Below are positions 1 through 9,154 of a stretch of 64,000 nt of DNA, piece after piece. A model generated the notes under the pieces. It ran no database searches. It saw nothing but the letters and a program-made list of their open reading frames with translations, and was not told the DNA's origin. The translations under genes and the position numbers were made by a program. The first letter of the stretch is position 1; every line of letters starts with the position of its first letter. The DNA is from Pseudactinotalea sp. HY158 (lineage in GTDB: Bacteria; Actinomycetota; Actinomycetes; Actinomycetales; Beutenbergiaceae), in assembly GCF_009660225.1 (NCBI RefSeq), contig NZ_CP045920.1:744001-808000 (forward strand). The letters run 5' to 3'.

Positions 1-1890
1 GTCGCGCACGGCTTCCTCACCGAGGACACCGAGCTCGCCCGCGCGCCGATCACCCTGTCCGACGACCAGCTCGAGGCACTCTTCCCCGGTGATGCGGGCG
101 AGGGGCCCGGCGATGGATCCGGCGAGGGCGGCACGGACGGAACCGACGCTCCCGAGACGACCGTGGCCGTGACCGCGGCCTCGGCGACGGACGGGCTGAC
201 CGTGGCGGTCTCGGGCAGCGGCTATGTCGACCTGCCGGACGCCGAGGGCGCCGACGGGTCGGCCAAGCCCGCGATGGGCTTCTACGCCGCGATCCGCGAC
301 GCGGCGACGCAGAGCTACGAGGACATCAACGCCTCGACGAGTGCGCTGGCGCTCACCTGGATCATGCCGCAGCAGGTGCGCGGCGGGGCATGGGCGACCG
401 AACTGTCCGTGCCCGCGGGGGAACTGCCCGAGGCCGGCGACTTCGAGCTGCTCACCTGGTCCGCGCACGGGAACCTGACCGAGGCGACCCTCATCGACAC
501 CGCGCCGATCACCCTGTCCGACGACCAGCTCGAGGCACTCTTCCCCGGTGATGCGGGCGAGGGGCCCGGAGATGGATCCGGCGAGGGCGGCACGGACGGG
601 ACCGACGCTCCCGAGACGACCGTGGCGGTGACCGCGGCCTCGGCGACGGACGGGCTGACCGTGGCAGTCTCGGGCAGCGGCTATGTCGACCTGCCGGATG
701 CCGAGGGCGCCGACGGGTCGGCCAAGCCCGCGATGGGCTTCTACGCCGCGATCCGCGACGCGGCGACGCAGAGCTACGAGGACATCAACGCCTCGACGAG
801 TGCGCTGGCGCTCACCTGGATCATGCCGCAGCAGGTGCGGGATGGGGCATGGGCGACCGAATTGTCCGTGCCCGCGGGGGAGCTGCCCGAGGGCGGCGAC
901 TTCGAGCTGCTCACCTGGTCCGCGCACGGGAGCCTGACCGAGGCGACCCTCATCGACACCGCGCCGATCACCCTGTCCGACGACCAGCTCGAGGCACTCT
1001 TCCCGGCCGGTCCGGGCGAGGGTGGCACGCCGGAGCAGCCGGGCACCACGCCCGAGCAGCCGGACGGTCAGGAGCCGGAGGCCGAGGAGAACGAGGGCCC
1101 GGCCCTCGAGAACACGGCCCCGGTCGTGACCGGCAAGCTCGAGAAGCAGAAGGACGACGGCACGGTCGTCACCTGCACCGTCGAGACCGTCCAGGGCTCG
1201 GCGGGCACCCCGCGCCTGACCTGGGGCGTCAAGTCCTCGTTCGCGAGCTACATCGAGGGCGGCATCGCGAAGGGATCGATCTCCACCGCCGGCGGGGCGG
1301 CCCGCGGCGGCGGCGGCTTCACCTGGGGCGCGGGATCGGGCAGCCTCGACGCCTCCGGCGCCGGCACCGTCACCTTCCCCGGATCCGTCCACTTCTCCGG
1401 CCACGACGGCGTGCTCACCACGACCGTCTCGAACGTGCGGGTCAAGGTGACCGGCGCCCGCTCCGGCGTGCTCGTCGCCGACATCGCCTCCCAGGACATG
1501 GAGGGCAACGACCTGTCCGCCCGCGGCGTGACCTTCGCCGACCTGTCGTTCTCGTCGGTCTCCGGCCAGGGCGGCACGGCATCCGCCACCCTGACCGCCG
1601 CCGGGGCGAAGGCGTTCGCCGGCTTCTACTCCGCCGGTGAATCCCTCGACTCCCTCACGCTCTCCGTCAGCGGGGCCACCGCCGACACGACCGAGGAGGT
1701 CTGCTACGACCAGGACGGCAACCGCGTGAACGCCGACGGCACCACCTACACCGGCGACGGGCTCGCCCACACCGGCCTCGGGGGCGCGGACGATCTCATC
1801 GCCCTCGTCGCGGGACTCACCCTCGCCGGGGCGGTCCTGCTGCTCGCCCGGGCGCGGACCACGCGCCGCGGTTCAGCGCTGCGCCGCTGA
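1..1890 (+). CDS. htaA: HtaA-domain heme-binding cell-wall protein with 153-aa tandem repeats (5' end outside window)
   Basis: The frame is open from base 1, so the N-terminus and signal peptide lie upstream. The visible 629 residues begin with the end of one repeat, then carry two nearly identical modules of period 459 nt (153 aa; copies start near 151 and 610). Each module has a beta-sandwich-like core (GLTVAVSGSGY ... LLTWSAHG) and a Gly/Asp/Glu-rich linker. A proline/glutamate linker follows, then an HtaA domain (about 1125-1680, core LTWGVKSSFASYI), known in corynebacteria as a surface heme receptor. The C-terminus has the actinobacterial sortase motif LAHTG, a hydrophobic segment and a basic tail, so the protein should be covalently wall-anchored. 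It lies directly upstream of hmuTUV, which supports a role in capturing heme or hemoprotein and passing it to HmuT. Heme ligands cannot be identified by eye. Confidence 0.88.
   Translation, partial: VAHGFLTEDTELARAPITLSDDQLEALFPGDAGEGPGDGSGEGGTDGTDAPETTVAVTAASATDGLTVAVSGSGYVDLPDAEGADGSAKPAMGFYAAIRDAATQSYEDINASTSALALTWIMPQQVRGGAWATELSVPAGELPEAGDFELLTWSAHGNLTEATLIDTAPITLSDDQLEALFPGDAGEGPGDGSGEGGTDGTDAPETTVAVTAASATDGLTVAVSGSGYVDLPDAEGADGSAKPAMGFYAAIRDAATQSYEDINASTSALALTWIMPQQVRDGAWATELSVPAGELPEGGDFELLTWSAHGSLTEATLIDTAPITLSDDQLEALFPAGPGEGGTPEQPGTTPEQPDGQEPEAEENEGPALENTAPVVTGKLEKQKDDGTVVTCTVETVQGSAGTPRLTWGVKSSFASYIEGGIAKGSISTAGGAARGGGGFTWGAGSGSLDASGAGTVTFPGSVHFSGHDGVLTTTVSNVRVKVTGARSGVLVADIASQDMEGNDLSARGVTFADLSFSSVSGQGGTASATLTAAGAKAFAGFYSAGESLDSLTLSVSGATADTTEEVCYDQDGNRVNADGTTYTGDGLAHTGLGGADDLIALVAGLTLAGAVLLLARARTTRRGSALRR
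151..1005 (+). repeat. Two tandem 459-bp coding repeats (153 aa each; second copy truncated at its linker)
   Basis: The sequence beginning cccgagacgaccgtgg at 151 recurs at 610 with only scattered substitutions. A further partial copy runs from base 1 to 150. The near identity at DNA level, including synonymous positions, points to recent duplication or gene conversion. Repeat number may vary between strains, and assemblies can collapse such repeats. Confidence 0.9.
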
Positions 1891-1900
1891 CCGAACGATC

Positions 1901-1932
1901 GGGTGCTCCCGGGGCGATCCCCGGGGGCACCC
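1901..1932 (+). terminator. Strong hairpin between htaA-like gene and hmuT
   Basis: A 14-bp stem (gggtgctcccgggg / ccccgggggcaccc, one G-T wobble) with a 4-nt cgat loop lies 11 nt after the stop of the surface protein. There is no T-run, as is usual for high-GC actinobacteria. It could terminate the htaA message or attenuate read-through into hmuTUV. Confidence 0.65.
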
Positions 1933-1985
1933 GGTCCTTCACAACGACAGATCGACCGATCGACCACCACAGCAAGGAGTCGCCC

Positions 1986-3110
1986 GTGAAGCGGTCCAGG
2001 ATCGCCGCCGCGACGATCGCCGCCCTGGCCATGCTCGCGGCGGGCTGCTCCGCCCCCGCAACCGGGGGCGACCCCGCCGCGACGGCGACCACGGGGGCCA
2101 CCGCGGCGACCCCGACCGGAGCCGCGACCGAGGGCGAGGACGCGGGAGAGCCGGGCGCCGTCGTCAATGCGCTCGACCTCACCGGGCCCGCCCACGCGGC
2201 CGATGTGCCGGACATGGAGCCGGTCGTGACGCGGGCGAGGCCGAGCCTGCCCGTGACCATCACGGATGCGGCGGGGGAACAGGTCACGATCGAGAAGGCC
2301 GACCGCCTGCTCAGCCTCGACCTGTACGGCACGCTCACCGACACGGTCATCGGGCTCGGGCTGGGGGACTCCCTCGTGGGGCGCGCCAACTCGGACCTGC
2401 AGGCCTCGCTCGCGGACCTGCCCGTGGTCACCCGCGGCGGCCACGACCTCAACGTCGAGGCGATCCTCGGACTCGAGCCCGACCTCATCCTCACCAACAC
2501 GACGATCGGAACCGCCGCCGCCTACAGCCAGCTCGAGGCCGGCGGGGTCACGGTCGTGCGATTCGAGCAGATCCCCACGTTCGAGGGAATCGCGACGACC
2601 ATCGAGGCGGTCGGTGCGGCCGTCGGGATGGCGGTGGAGGCGACCACGTTGGCGGAGGACACCCAGGACCGGCTCACGGTCGCGCTCGAGCGGGTCGAGG
2701 AGCTCGCCGCGGGCACCCCGCGGCCACCTCGCGGATTGGTGCTCTACGTGCGCGGCACCGCCGGGGTGTTCTTCATCCTCGGCGCCGAGTACGGCGCCGC
2801 CGACATCCTCGGGGCGCTCGGGCTCGCGGACGTCGCCGGGGAGAACGGCATCGACAACCTGCGGCCCGCGAACGCGGAGTCCCTCGTGAGCCTCGATCCC
2901 GAGATCGTGCTCGCCATGGACGACGGCGTCGAATCGAGCGGCGGGATCGACGGCTTCCTCGACCGGCCCGGGATGGCCGCGACCACCGCCGGGATGAACG
3001 AGCGCGTCGTCACCGCCGCGGACAGTCAGCTCCTCGCCTACGGCCCCCGCACCCCGGAGAACCTCGTGGCGCTCGCCGAGGCGATCTACACCGGCGGCGA
3101 CGCCTCGTGA
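1986..3110 (+). CDS. hmuT: Heme ABC transporter substrate-binding lipoprotein HmuT
   Basis: 374 aa, GTG start preceded by AAGGAG (1974-1979). The N-terminus is a lipoprotein signal with lipobox LAAGC, so the mature protein is anchored to the outer face of the membrane. A Thr/Ala/Pro-rich linker leads into a periplasmic-binding-protein fold of the FecB/BtuF class (pfam02424-like helical-backbone type; for example GLGDSLVGRANSD and LEPDLILTNTTIG). In this class the protein takes heme or a siderophore from a surface receptor and hands it to the permease. Position between the HtaA-domain gene and FecCD permease/ATPase genes gives the heme assignment; sequence alone would also allow siderophore or cobalamin. 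Its stop overlaps the start of hmuU (GTGA), so the genes are translationally coupled. Confidence 0.88.
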   Translation: MKRSRIAAATIAALAMLAAGCSAPATGGDPAATATTGATAATPTGAATEGEDAGEPGAVVNALDLTGPAHAADVPDMEPVVTRARPSLPVTITDAAGEQVTIEKADRLLSLDLYGTLTDTVIGLGLGDSLVGRANSDLQASLADLPVVTRGGHDLNVEAILGLEPDLILTNTTIGTAAAYSQLEAGGVTVVRFEQIPTFEGIATTIEAVGAAVGMAVEATTLAEDTQDRLTVALERVEELAAGTPRPPRGLVLYVRGTAGVFFILGAEYGAADILGALGLADVAGENGIDNLRPANAESLVSLDPEIVLAMDDGVESSGGIDGFLDRPGMAATTAGMNERVVTAADSQLLAYGPRTPENLVALAEAIYTGGDAS

Positions 3111-4231
3111 TCACCGCGCCGGACGCGCCCGAGACCCTCGCCGCCCGGGAGCCCGCGCGGCCCGGTCCAGCCCGCGGCGCCGGCAGCCTGCGGGCGAACC
3201 GGCGCGGCCTGCGCGCCGCGATCGTCGGCTCGGTGCTCACGGTCGGACTCCTCGCCACCCTCGTGGCCTCGGCCACGATCGGGCAGTTCGACACGACCCC
3301 CGGCGAGGTGGTCGATTCCCTCGTGCGCGTGCTCACCGGCGCGGCCTCCCCGAGCGAGTCGCGCCTCGACGCCGCCCTGTGGGCCATCCGCTTCCCCCGC
3401 GCGCTGCTGGCGATGATCGTCGGCGCCTGCCTCGCGGTCGCGGGCGCCGTGATGCAGGGCGTGTTCGCGAACCCGCTCGCCGAGCCGAGCATCGTCGGGG
3501 TGAGCTCGGGCGCCTCGGTCGGGGCGGCGGTCGTCATCGTCTTCGGCCTCACCGCCGTCACCCCCGCGGCGCTGCCGATCGCGGCGTTCCTCGGCGCGCT
3601 CGTGGTCACGCTCGCGGTCTGGGCACTGGCCCGCACCGGCGGCAAGGCGGCCGTGCTCACCCTCGTGCTCACGGGCATCGCCATCAACGCGATCGCGACC
3701 GCGGCCACGAGCTTCCTCATCTTCCTCGGCGACACCTCCTCCCGCGAGCAGGTCATCTTCTGGCAGCTCGGCACCCTCTCGGACGCGCGCTGGAGCAGCG
3801 TGGCGATCACCGGGGGCGTGTTCGCGGTTGCGTTCGCCGGCTGCCTGCTCGTGCGCGGGAACCTCGACGTGCTCGCCCTCGGGGACACCTCGGCCGCCAC
3901 GAGCGGGGTGCCGGTCGAGCGACTGCGCGTCATCGCGATCCTGCTCGTGTGCCTCCTCACGGGGGTCGCGGTCGCGTTCTCCGGGGTCATCGCCTTCGTC
4001 GGGCTCATCGTTCCGCATGCGCTCCGGCTGCTCGTGGGGCCCTCGCACCGCTACCTCGTGCCGCTCTCGGCGCTCGGGGGAGCGGTGCTGCTCAGCCTCG
4101 CCGACATCGTGGCGCGCACGATCATCCCCTTCGGGGACCTGCCGATCGGGATCTTCACGGCCGTGGTCGGCGGCCCGCTGTTCCTGGTGCTGCTGCGGCG
4201 GACCCTGCGCGGGCAGGGGGTGCGCGCCTGA
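3107..4231 (+). CDS. hmuU: Heme ABC transporter permease HmuU (FecCD/BtuC family)
   Basis: 374 aa, GTG start at 3107 overlapping the hmuT stop by 4 nt. After a basic cytoplasmic N-tail it shows the many hydrophobic helices of BtuC/FecCD permeases (about ten are expected). Family motifs visible include RFPRALLAMIVGACLAVAGA and the cytoplasmic EAA-like loop near SGVIAFVGLIVPHALRLL, which contacts the ATPase. It forms the membrane channel for heme import with HmuV. The stop (TGA 4229-4231) shares its last base with the ATG of hmuV. Substrate assignment rests on the operon context. Confidence 0.88.
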   Translation: MITAPDAPETLAAREPARPGPARGAGSLRANRRGLRAAIVGSVLTVGLLATLVASATIGQFDTTPGEVVDSLVRVLTGAASPSESRLDAALWAIRFPRALLAMIVGACLAVAGAVMQGVFANPLAEPSIVGVSSGASVGAAVVIVFGLTAVTPAALPIAAFLGALVVTLAVWALARTGGKAAVLTLVLTGIAINAIATAATSFLIFLGDTSSREQVIFWQLGTLSDARWSSVAITGGVFAVAFAGCLLVRGNLDVLALGDTSAATSGVPVERLRVIAILLVCLLTGVAVAFSGVIAFVGLIVPHALRLLVGPSHRYLVPLSALGGAVLLSLADIVARTIIPFGDLPIGIFTAVVGGPLFLVLLRRTLRGQGVRA

Positions 4232-5067
4232 TGGCCGCCCTCGCCCTCGCCGGCGTGAGCGTCTCGATCGGGGGCGCACGGATTCTGGACGACGTCTCGG
4301 TCGCCTTCGCGCCCGGGCTCGTCACGGCCCTCATCGGGCCGAACGGGGCCGGCAAGTCGACCCTGCTGTCGGTGGCGGCCGGGTACCTCGCGCCCGACCG
4401 CGGCAGCGTCACCCTCGGCGGGGAGGAACTCGCGCGGATCCCGGTGCGCCGCGCCGCGCAGCTGCGGGCCGTCATGGCCCAGGACTCGACCGTCGCCTTC
4501 CCGTTCACGGTGCGCGAGGTCGTGGCGATGGGACGGACCCCGTGGAACACCACGCCCGGGGACGACGACGCGATCGTCTCCCGGGTGCTCCACCTGACCG
4601 AGCTGACCGAGTTCGCCGATCGGGAGATCACCACCCTCTCCGGCGGGGAGCGGCAGCGGGCCGCGTTCGCCCGGGTGCTCGCCCAGGCGATGCCCGTGCA
4701 CGAGGCCAGCGTGCTCCTGCTCGACGAGCCGACCGCCGCCATGGACATCGCCCACGCCGAGTCGACCCTGCGGCTCGCCCGCGGGATCGCCGCGCGCGGG
4801 GCGGCCGTGGGGATCGTCGTGCATGATCTGGACGCGGCGGCCTCCTACGGCGATCACCTCGTGCTCATGGATCGCGGTCGCGTGCACGCCGCGGGACCCG
4901 TGCGGGAGGTGTGCACGCCGGAGCTGCTCTCCGGGGTCTATCGAACGCCCATCGACGTGCTCGAGCACGCGGGCCGGGTGCGCATCGCGCCGAGCCGGGG
5001 CGAGCAGCGCGCCGCCGGCCTGAGCGACACCGCCGAGCTTGCCGCCGGCCTGTCCCTCGACCTGTGA
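4231..5067 (+). CDS. hmuV: Heme ABC transporter ATP-binding protein HmuV
   Basis: 278 aa, ATG start overlapping the stop of hmuU by one base. ABC ATPase with Walker A GPNGAGKST (about residues 32-40), signature LSGGERQR, Walker B VLLLDEPTA and a switch His in VHDLD. It resembles HmuV/FecE-type ATPases that power FecCD permeases. It is the last gene of the hmuTUV unit; the next gene starts about 100 bp downstream after a separate leader. Confidence 0.9.
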   Translation: MAALALAGVSVSIGGARILDDVSVAFAPGLVTALIGPNGAGKSTLLSVAAGYLAPDRGSVTLGGEELARIPVRRAAQLRAVMAQDSTVAFPFTVREVVAMGRTPWNTTPGDDDAIVSRVLHLTELTEFADREITTLSGGERQRAAFARVLAQAMPVHEASVLLLDEPTAAMDIAHAESTLRLARGIAARGAAVGIVVHDLDAAASYGDHLVLMDRGRVHAAGPVREVCTPELLSGVYRTPIDVLEHAGRVRIAPSRGEQRAAGLSDTAELAAGLSLDL

Positions 5068-5173
5068 TCACCGCGAATGATGGAATCTGACGCATGTTGA
5101 ACAGGGACTAACAACTTCGCGCACCTTCGGCTACCATGAGCGAGCATTCGCTGTGCGATCCGAAGGATGAACA

Positions 5174-8100
5174 ATGAAGTTACGACAGTCATGGCGCCCG
5201 CAGACGTGGGGAGCCGGCCTGGGAGTCCTGGCGCTCGCGCTCGGTCTCTCGGCCCCCGCGCTCACCGCGCCGCCCGCGCAAGCGGCACCGGCGGACGAGG
5301 GCACGAATCTCGCCCTCGCCTCGGCCGGAGCGGAGGTCAGCGCCTCGGGCACCGAGGTGAGCGACGGGCGCTGGAGCACCGACCTGGCCACGGACGGGGA
5401 CCGGTCGACCCGGTGGTCGGGGAACACCTCCGACGACGCCTGGATCCAGGTCGAGCTCGCCTCCCCCGCGGTCGTGGACCACGTGACGATCTACTGGGAG
5501 GACGCCTGCGCGGCGAAGTACAAGCTGCAGGTCTCCGACACCGGGGCCGAGGGCAGCTGGAGCGACGCCACCGACGTGATCGAGCCGGTCTGCGGCACGG
5601 TGGACCGGCAGAGCCTCACCACCACCGAGCCGGTCTCCTTCGTGCGCATGCAGACGATCGAACGCACCCCGTTCGGAGGAGTGAAGTACGGCGTGTCCCT
5701 CTTCGAGTTCGAGGTCTGGGACGGGCCCGAGCCCACGCCCGTGACCCGCGAGGCGAGCCTCGTGCCGCTGCCCGCCTACGTGGACTGGGCCGGCGAGGAC
5801 GCCGAGCCGTTCCGGCTGACCGACGCCACGCGGATCCTCGCCGAGGACGGCCTCGCCGGTGAGGCGGCACTGCTCGCCGCCTCGCTGCGCGGATCGACCG
5901 GCTTCGACGTGCCGATCGAGACCGGCACGGCCGGAGCGAGCGCGAGCGACATCGTGCTGACCACGGGGGACCTCGACCAGGCCGTCGCCGACGCCGGGCT
6001 CGCGGACGCCTCGCTCGCCGAGAACCCGCTCGACGGCGGCGCGGAGACCTACCAGCTCGACGTCAGCGCCGCCGGCGCGATCGTCACCGGCGCCTCCGCG
6101 CACGGCGTGTTCAACGGCACCCAGACCCTGCTCCAGCTGCTGCCCGAGTTCGTGTACTCGCCCACGGCCGTCGCGACCGACTGGGCCGCCCCGGCCGTCA
6201 CCATCGTCGACTCGCCCCGCTACGACTACCGCGCCATCATGCTCGACCCGGCCCGTTCCTTCCTCACAGTGGACGAGGTCAAGCACGTGCTCGACGCGAT
6301 GGCGAATGCCAAGATGTCGGCCCTGCACCTGCACCTGGCCGACGACCAGGGCTGGCGGATCGAGATCACCAACGAGGGCAAGGCCGACGACGACCCGATC
6401 GACTACACCCGGCTGACGGAGATCTCCGGCAAGACCGCGATGAACAAGCTCGGGGCCACCTACAAGGACGAACTCGGCCACACCGGCTACTACACGCAGG
6501 AGGACTACACCGACATCGTGACCTATGCCGCCGAGCGGCACATCACGGTCGTGCCCGAGATCGACCTGCCCGGCCACACGAACGCCGCGCTGCACGCGAT
6601 CCCGGAGCTCAACACGGCCGGCTCCTCCCACGAGGGCACGGCCGCGGAGCCCACGGCGCCCGCGAACGGCAGCGGCGACGTCGGCTACTCCTACCTCGAC
6701 CCCGACTCCGAACTCTCCTTCACGTTCATCGAGCACGTGCTCGGCCAGATCGCCGCGCTCACGCCCGGTGAGTACCTGCACATCGGCGGCGACGAGTCGC
6801 ATGCGATGACCAGTCGCTACGGCATCGACGGATTCAACGAATTCGTCGCGCGCACGATCCAGATCGTGCACGACCTCGACAAGAAGCCGATCGGCTGGAG
6901 CGAGATCGCCGCCGGCACCCTCAACCCCGGCGACGGCGTGCAGTACTGGGTCGGCGGCACGGCCGACATCACCCGGGCCGTCACCCAGGAGGGCGCCAAG
7001 GTGCTCGTCTCGCGCGGCGGGAACTCCTATATCGACATGAAGTACAACCCGAAGACCCCGATCGGGCTCACGTGGGCGTGCTCGGGCATCTGCGACTTCG
7101 ACCGGTACTACGACTGGAACCCGGCGGCCACGATCGGCGGCGTCGACGACCCCGCCATCCTCGGCAACGAGGCGCCCATGTGGTCCGAGACGATCCGGGG
7201 CGGCTACCAGGCCGAGTTCCTCGCCTTCCCGCGGGCCTTCTCGCACGCGGAGATCGGCTGGTCGCAGCAGAGCGACCGGAACGTCGCCGAGTTCGCCCAG
7301 CGGATGGCGACCCAGGGCGTGCGGATGCTCGCCGGCGGCTGGAACTTCTACGACGGCGACAGGGCCGTGTGGGACACGGCGCTCGTCGGCACCGACCTCG
7401 AGGCCAAGCCCGGGGCCGACGTCACCTTCGACGTCGGGCTGCTCGCGGCGCCGGGCACGACGACCGACGGCGCGAGCGTCGCCGTCGACACGGTGGACGA
7501 CGAGGACGGCGTGAGCCGCTCGAGCCTCGACGGCCCGCTCACGGCGACCGTCGACTTCGGCGACGGCACGGCGGCGCAGCAGGTGACCTTCTCGACCGAG
7601 CAGGCCCGGGACTCCCTCCACGCCGGCAGCCTGTACACCCTCGAGGCCGGGCACGCCTACGCCACGGCCGGCGAGTACACGGGAACGATCACCGGTTCCG
7701 ACGGATCGGTGGCGACCTTCACCGCCCGCATCGCGGCCGACGCCGAGAACCCGAGCGAGCCGGTCTCGCCCTGGGATCCGGCCGCGACCCCGACGGTGAC
7801 GTTCACCGACGACGACGCCGCGGCGGGGGCTCGCACCCAGGTGTCGATCTCCGGCTTCGAACCGGGCAAGCACGTCGCCCTCACCTTCGACGGGCAGGCC
7901 ACGAACTCCCTCGTGCCGGGGGCCGGCGGCACGCTGACGGTCTACTGGCAGGTGCCGCCGGCCGTGACGAACGGCGAGAAGGTGCTCGAGGCCGTTCAGG
8001 GCGAGCGCACGGCGTCGGACTCGATCGTCGTGACGGACGGGCGCCTCGCCCTGCCGAACCCGATCCCGCAGACGCAGTACTCGATCGCCGACGTCTCCAG

Positions 8101-9019
8101 CCAGGAGACCGCCGGTGAGCCCGCGGGCAGCGGCGTGGCCACCGCCGCGATCGATGGCGACCCGGCCACCTACTGGCACACGAAGTGGCAGGGCGGGGCG
8201 GACCCGCTGCCGCACCACATCACCCTCGACCTGGGCGGCGTGTACGACGTCGAGGCACTCGAGTACACGCCGCGCCAGTCCAATACGAACGGTCTGATCG
8301 ACGACTACACGATCTCTGTCTCGATGGACGGCGAGACGTGGGGCGATCCCGTGGCCACCGGCAGCTTCGACAGCAGCCGCACGCCCCAGGTCGTGCCCTT
8401 CACGGCGACCGAGGGCCGGTACGTGCGCCTGACGGCCACGTCCTCCAAGGCCGGCAACGACTACGCCGGTGCCGCGGAACTGCGCGTGGGCGGGGTCCCC
8501 GCCGACGACGGCGGGTCCGGCGACGACGGTACGGCCGACTCCTCCGGTTCCGGCACGGACGCCGGTGCCGACGCCGATTCGTCGGGTTCGGGTACGGACG
8601 CCGGTGCCGACGCCGACTCGTCGGGTTCGGGTACGGACGCCGACGCCGACTCGTCGGGTTCGGGTTCGGGTACGGACGCCGACTCGTCGGGCTCCGGTAC
8701 GGATGCGGATGCCGATTCATCGGATGCCGGTACTGCCGCGAGCGCCGACACGTCGGGTTCTGGTGCCGGGTCTGATGCGGACGCCGGTGCCGATCCTGCG
8801 GATCCCGGTGCCGATTCCGCCGGCGCGGGTGACGGCAGTGACGGTGGCGATGGCGGAGGCCGGGACGCCGGGGCGGATGCGCTCCCGACCGTCCCGGGGG
8901 TCGACGAGCCGGGCGACCTGCCGGACACCGGGGCTTCCGTGCTCCCGGCGGCGCTCATCGCCTGTCTCGTGATCCTGGGCGGGGTGGCTCTCCTGGTCCG
9001 CCGAGGCGCCCGCGGCTGA
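5174..9019 (+). CDS. Wall-anchored GH20 beta-N-acetylhexosaminidase with F5/8C carbohydrate-binding modules
   Basis: 1281 aa, ATG with SD AAGGA just upstream. Order: signal peptide (cleavage near AQAAPA); an F5/8-type C (CBM32-like) domain, about residues 45-190; a GH20 N-terminal domain; the GH20 catalytic barrel, about residues 350-730, with the diagnostic HIGGDESHAM motif (catalytic D540-E541); a PKD/Ig-like region; a second F5/8C domain, about 970-1110; a low-complexity SSGSGTDADAD tract (about 1115-1240); then LPDTG, a hydrophobic helix and RRGARG. GH20 enzymes remove terminal beta-GlcNAc/GalNAc from glycans by substrate-assisted catalysis. The enzyme should sit on the cell wall and trim host or polymer glycans. 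It is monocistronic, ending in a strong hairpin, and fits with the sialidase-like locus further on. Confidence 0.93.
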   Translation: MKLRQSWRPQTWGAGLGVLALALGLSAPALTAPPAQAAPADEGTNLALASAGAEVSASGTEVSDGRWSTDLATDGDRSTRWSGNTSDDAWIQVELASPAVVDHVTIYWEDACAAKYKLQVSDTGAEGSWSDATDVIEPVCGTVDRQSLTTTEPVSFVRMQTIERTPFGGVKYGVSLFEFEVWDGPEPTPVTREASLVPLPAYVDWAGEDAEPFRLTDATRILAEDGLAGEAALLAASLRGSTGFDVPIETGTAGASASDIVLTTGDLDQAVADAGLADASLAENPLDGGAETYQLDVSAAGAIVTGASAHGVFNGTQTLLQLLPEFVYSPTAVATDWAAPAVTIVDSPRYDYRAIMLDPARSFLTVDEVKHVLDAMANAKMSALHLHLADDQGWRIEITNEGKADDDPIDYTRLTEISGKTAMNKLGATYKDELGHTGYYTQEDYTDIVTYAAERHITVVPEIDLPGHTNAALHAIPELNTAGSSHEGTAAEPTAPANGSGDVGYSYLDPDSELSFTFIEHVLGQIAALTPGEYLHIGGDESHAMTSRYGIDGFNEFVARTIQIVHDLDKKPIGWSEIAAGTLNPGDGVQYWVGGTADITRAVTQEGAKVLVSRGGNSYIDMKYNPKTPIGLTWACSGICDFDRYYDWNPAATIGGVDDPAILGNEAPMWSETIRGGYQAEFLAFPRAFSHAEIGWSQQSDRNVAEFAQRMATQGVRMLAGGWNFYDGDRAVWDTALVGTDLEAKPGADVTFDVGLLAAPGTTTDGASVAVDTVDDEDGVSRSSLDGPLTATVDFGDGTAAQQVTFSTEQARDSLHAGSLYTLEAGHAYATAGEYTGTITGSDGSVATFTARIAADAENPSEPVSPWDPAATPTVTFTDDDAAAGARTQVSISGFEPGKHVALTFDGQATNSLVPGAGGTLTVYWQVPPAVTNGEKVLEAVQGERTASDSIVVTDGRLALPNPIPQTQYSIADVSSQETAGEPAGSGVATAAIDGDPATYWHTKWQGGADPLPHHITLDLGGVYDVEALEYTPRQSNTNGLIDDYTISVSMDGETWGDPVATGSFDSSRTPQVVPFTATEGRYVRLTATSSKAGNDYAGAAELRVGGVPADDGGSGDDGTADSSGSGTDAGADADSSGSGTDAGADADSSGSGTDADADSSGSGSGTDADSSGSGTDADADSSDAGTAASADTSGSGAGSDADAGADPADPGADSAGAGDGSDGGDGGGRDAGADALPTVPGVDEPGDLPDTGASVLPAALIACLVILGGVALLVRRGARG
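8520..8870 (+). repeat. Low-complexity Ser/Gly/Asp/Ala-coding tract in the hexosaminidase stalk
   Basis: Degenerate short repeats encode DSSGSGTDA(G)ADA units. This is an extended, acidic, wall-spanning stalk in front of the LPDTG anchor. Length polymorphism by slippage is likely. Confidence 0.85.
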
Positions 9020-9036
9020 CCGCGGAACGGCTCACC

Positions 9037-9075
9037 GCCGGGGCCCCGGTCACCATCGGTGGCCGGGGCCCCGGC
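9037..9075 (+). terminator. Terminator hairpin after the hexosaminidase gene
   Basis: An 18-bp stem (9037-9054 with 9058-9075, core gccggggccccgg; one T-G wobble) closes on a 3-nt loop. It starts 17 nt after the stop codon, with no T-run. Confidence 0.75.
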
Positions 9076-9104
9076 ATGCCCGGGAGACCGTCGCTCGGAA
9101 TGTT

Positions 9105-9147
9105 CGCCTAGGCGTAGTTTGAGGATTAGGCGACTTGGGTCTACGAT
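9105..9147 (+). promoter_or_regulatory. Promoter and putative metalloregulator boxes of the Mn/Zn ABC operon (leaderless)
   Basis: A -35 TTGAGG (9119-9124) and -10 TACGAT (9142-9147) are separated by 17 bp. The ATG at 9155 is 7 nt after the -10, so the mRNA should start at or next to the start codon. A perfect 10-bp palindrome CGCCTAGGCG (9105-9114) lies just upstream of the -35. A related half-element TTAGGCGAC (9126-9134) sits in the spacer. This is where a DtxR/MntR-type repressor could block RNA polymerase, and such a regulator is encoded at the end of the operon. Confidence 0.65.
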
Positions 9148-9154
9148 CCGGGTC

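Noticed and set aside
1933-1985. Iron-responsive DtxR/Fur box before hmuT
   Set aside because: Regulation by iron is expected for heme uptake, but I found no convincing 19-bp DtxR-type palindrome between the hairpin and the start codon.
5189-8218. 1009-codon minus-strand ORF opposite the hexosaminidase gene
   Set aside because: Same codon-bias shadow effect; no recognisable domains, while the plus strand encodes GH20 and F5/8C motifs.
8520-8870. Short repeats resembling a CRISPR array
   Set aside because: Repeats are contiguous without spacers, keep a reading frame and encode the Ser/Gly/Asp stalk of a wall protein.
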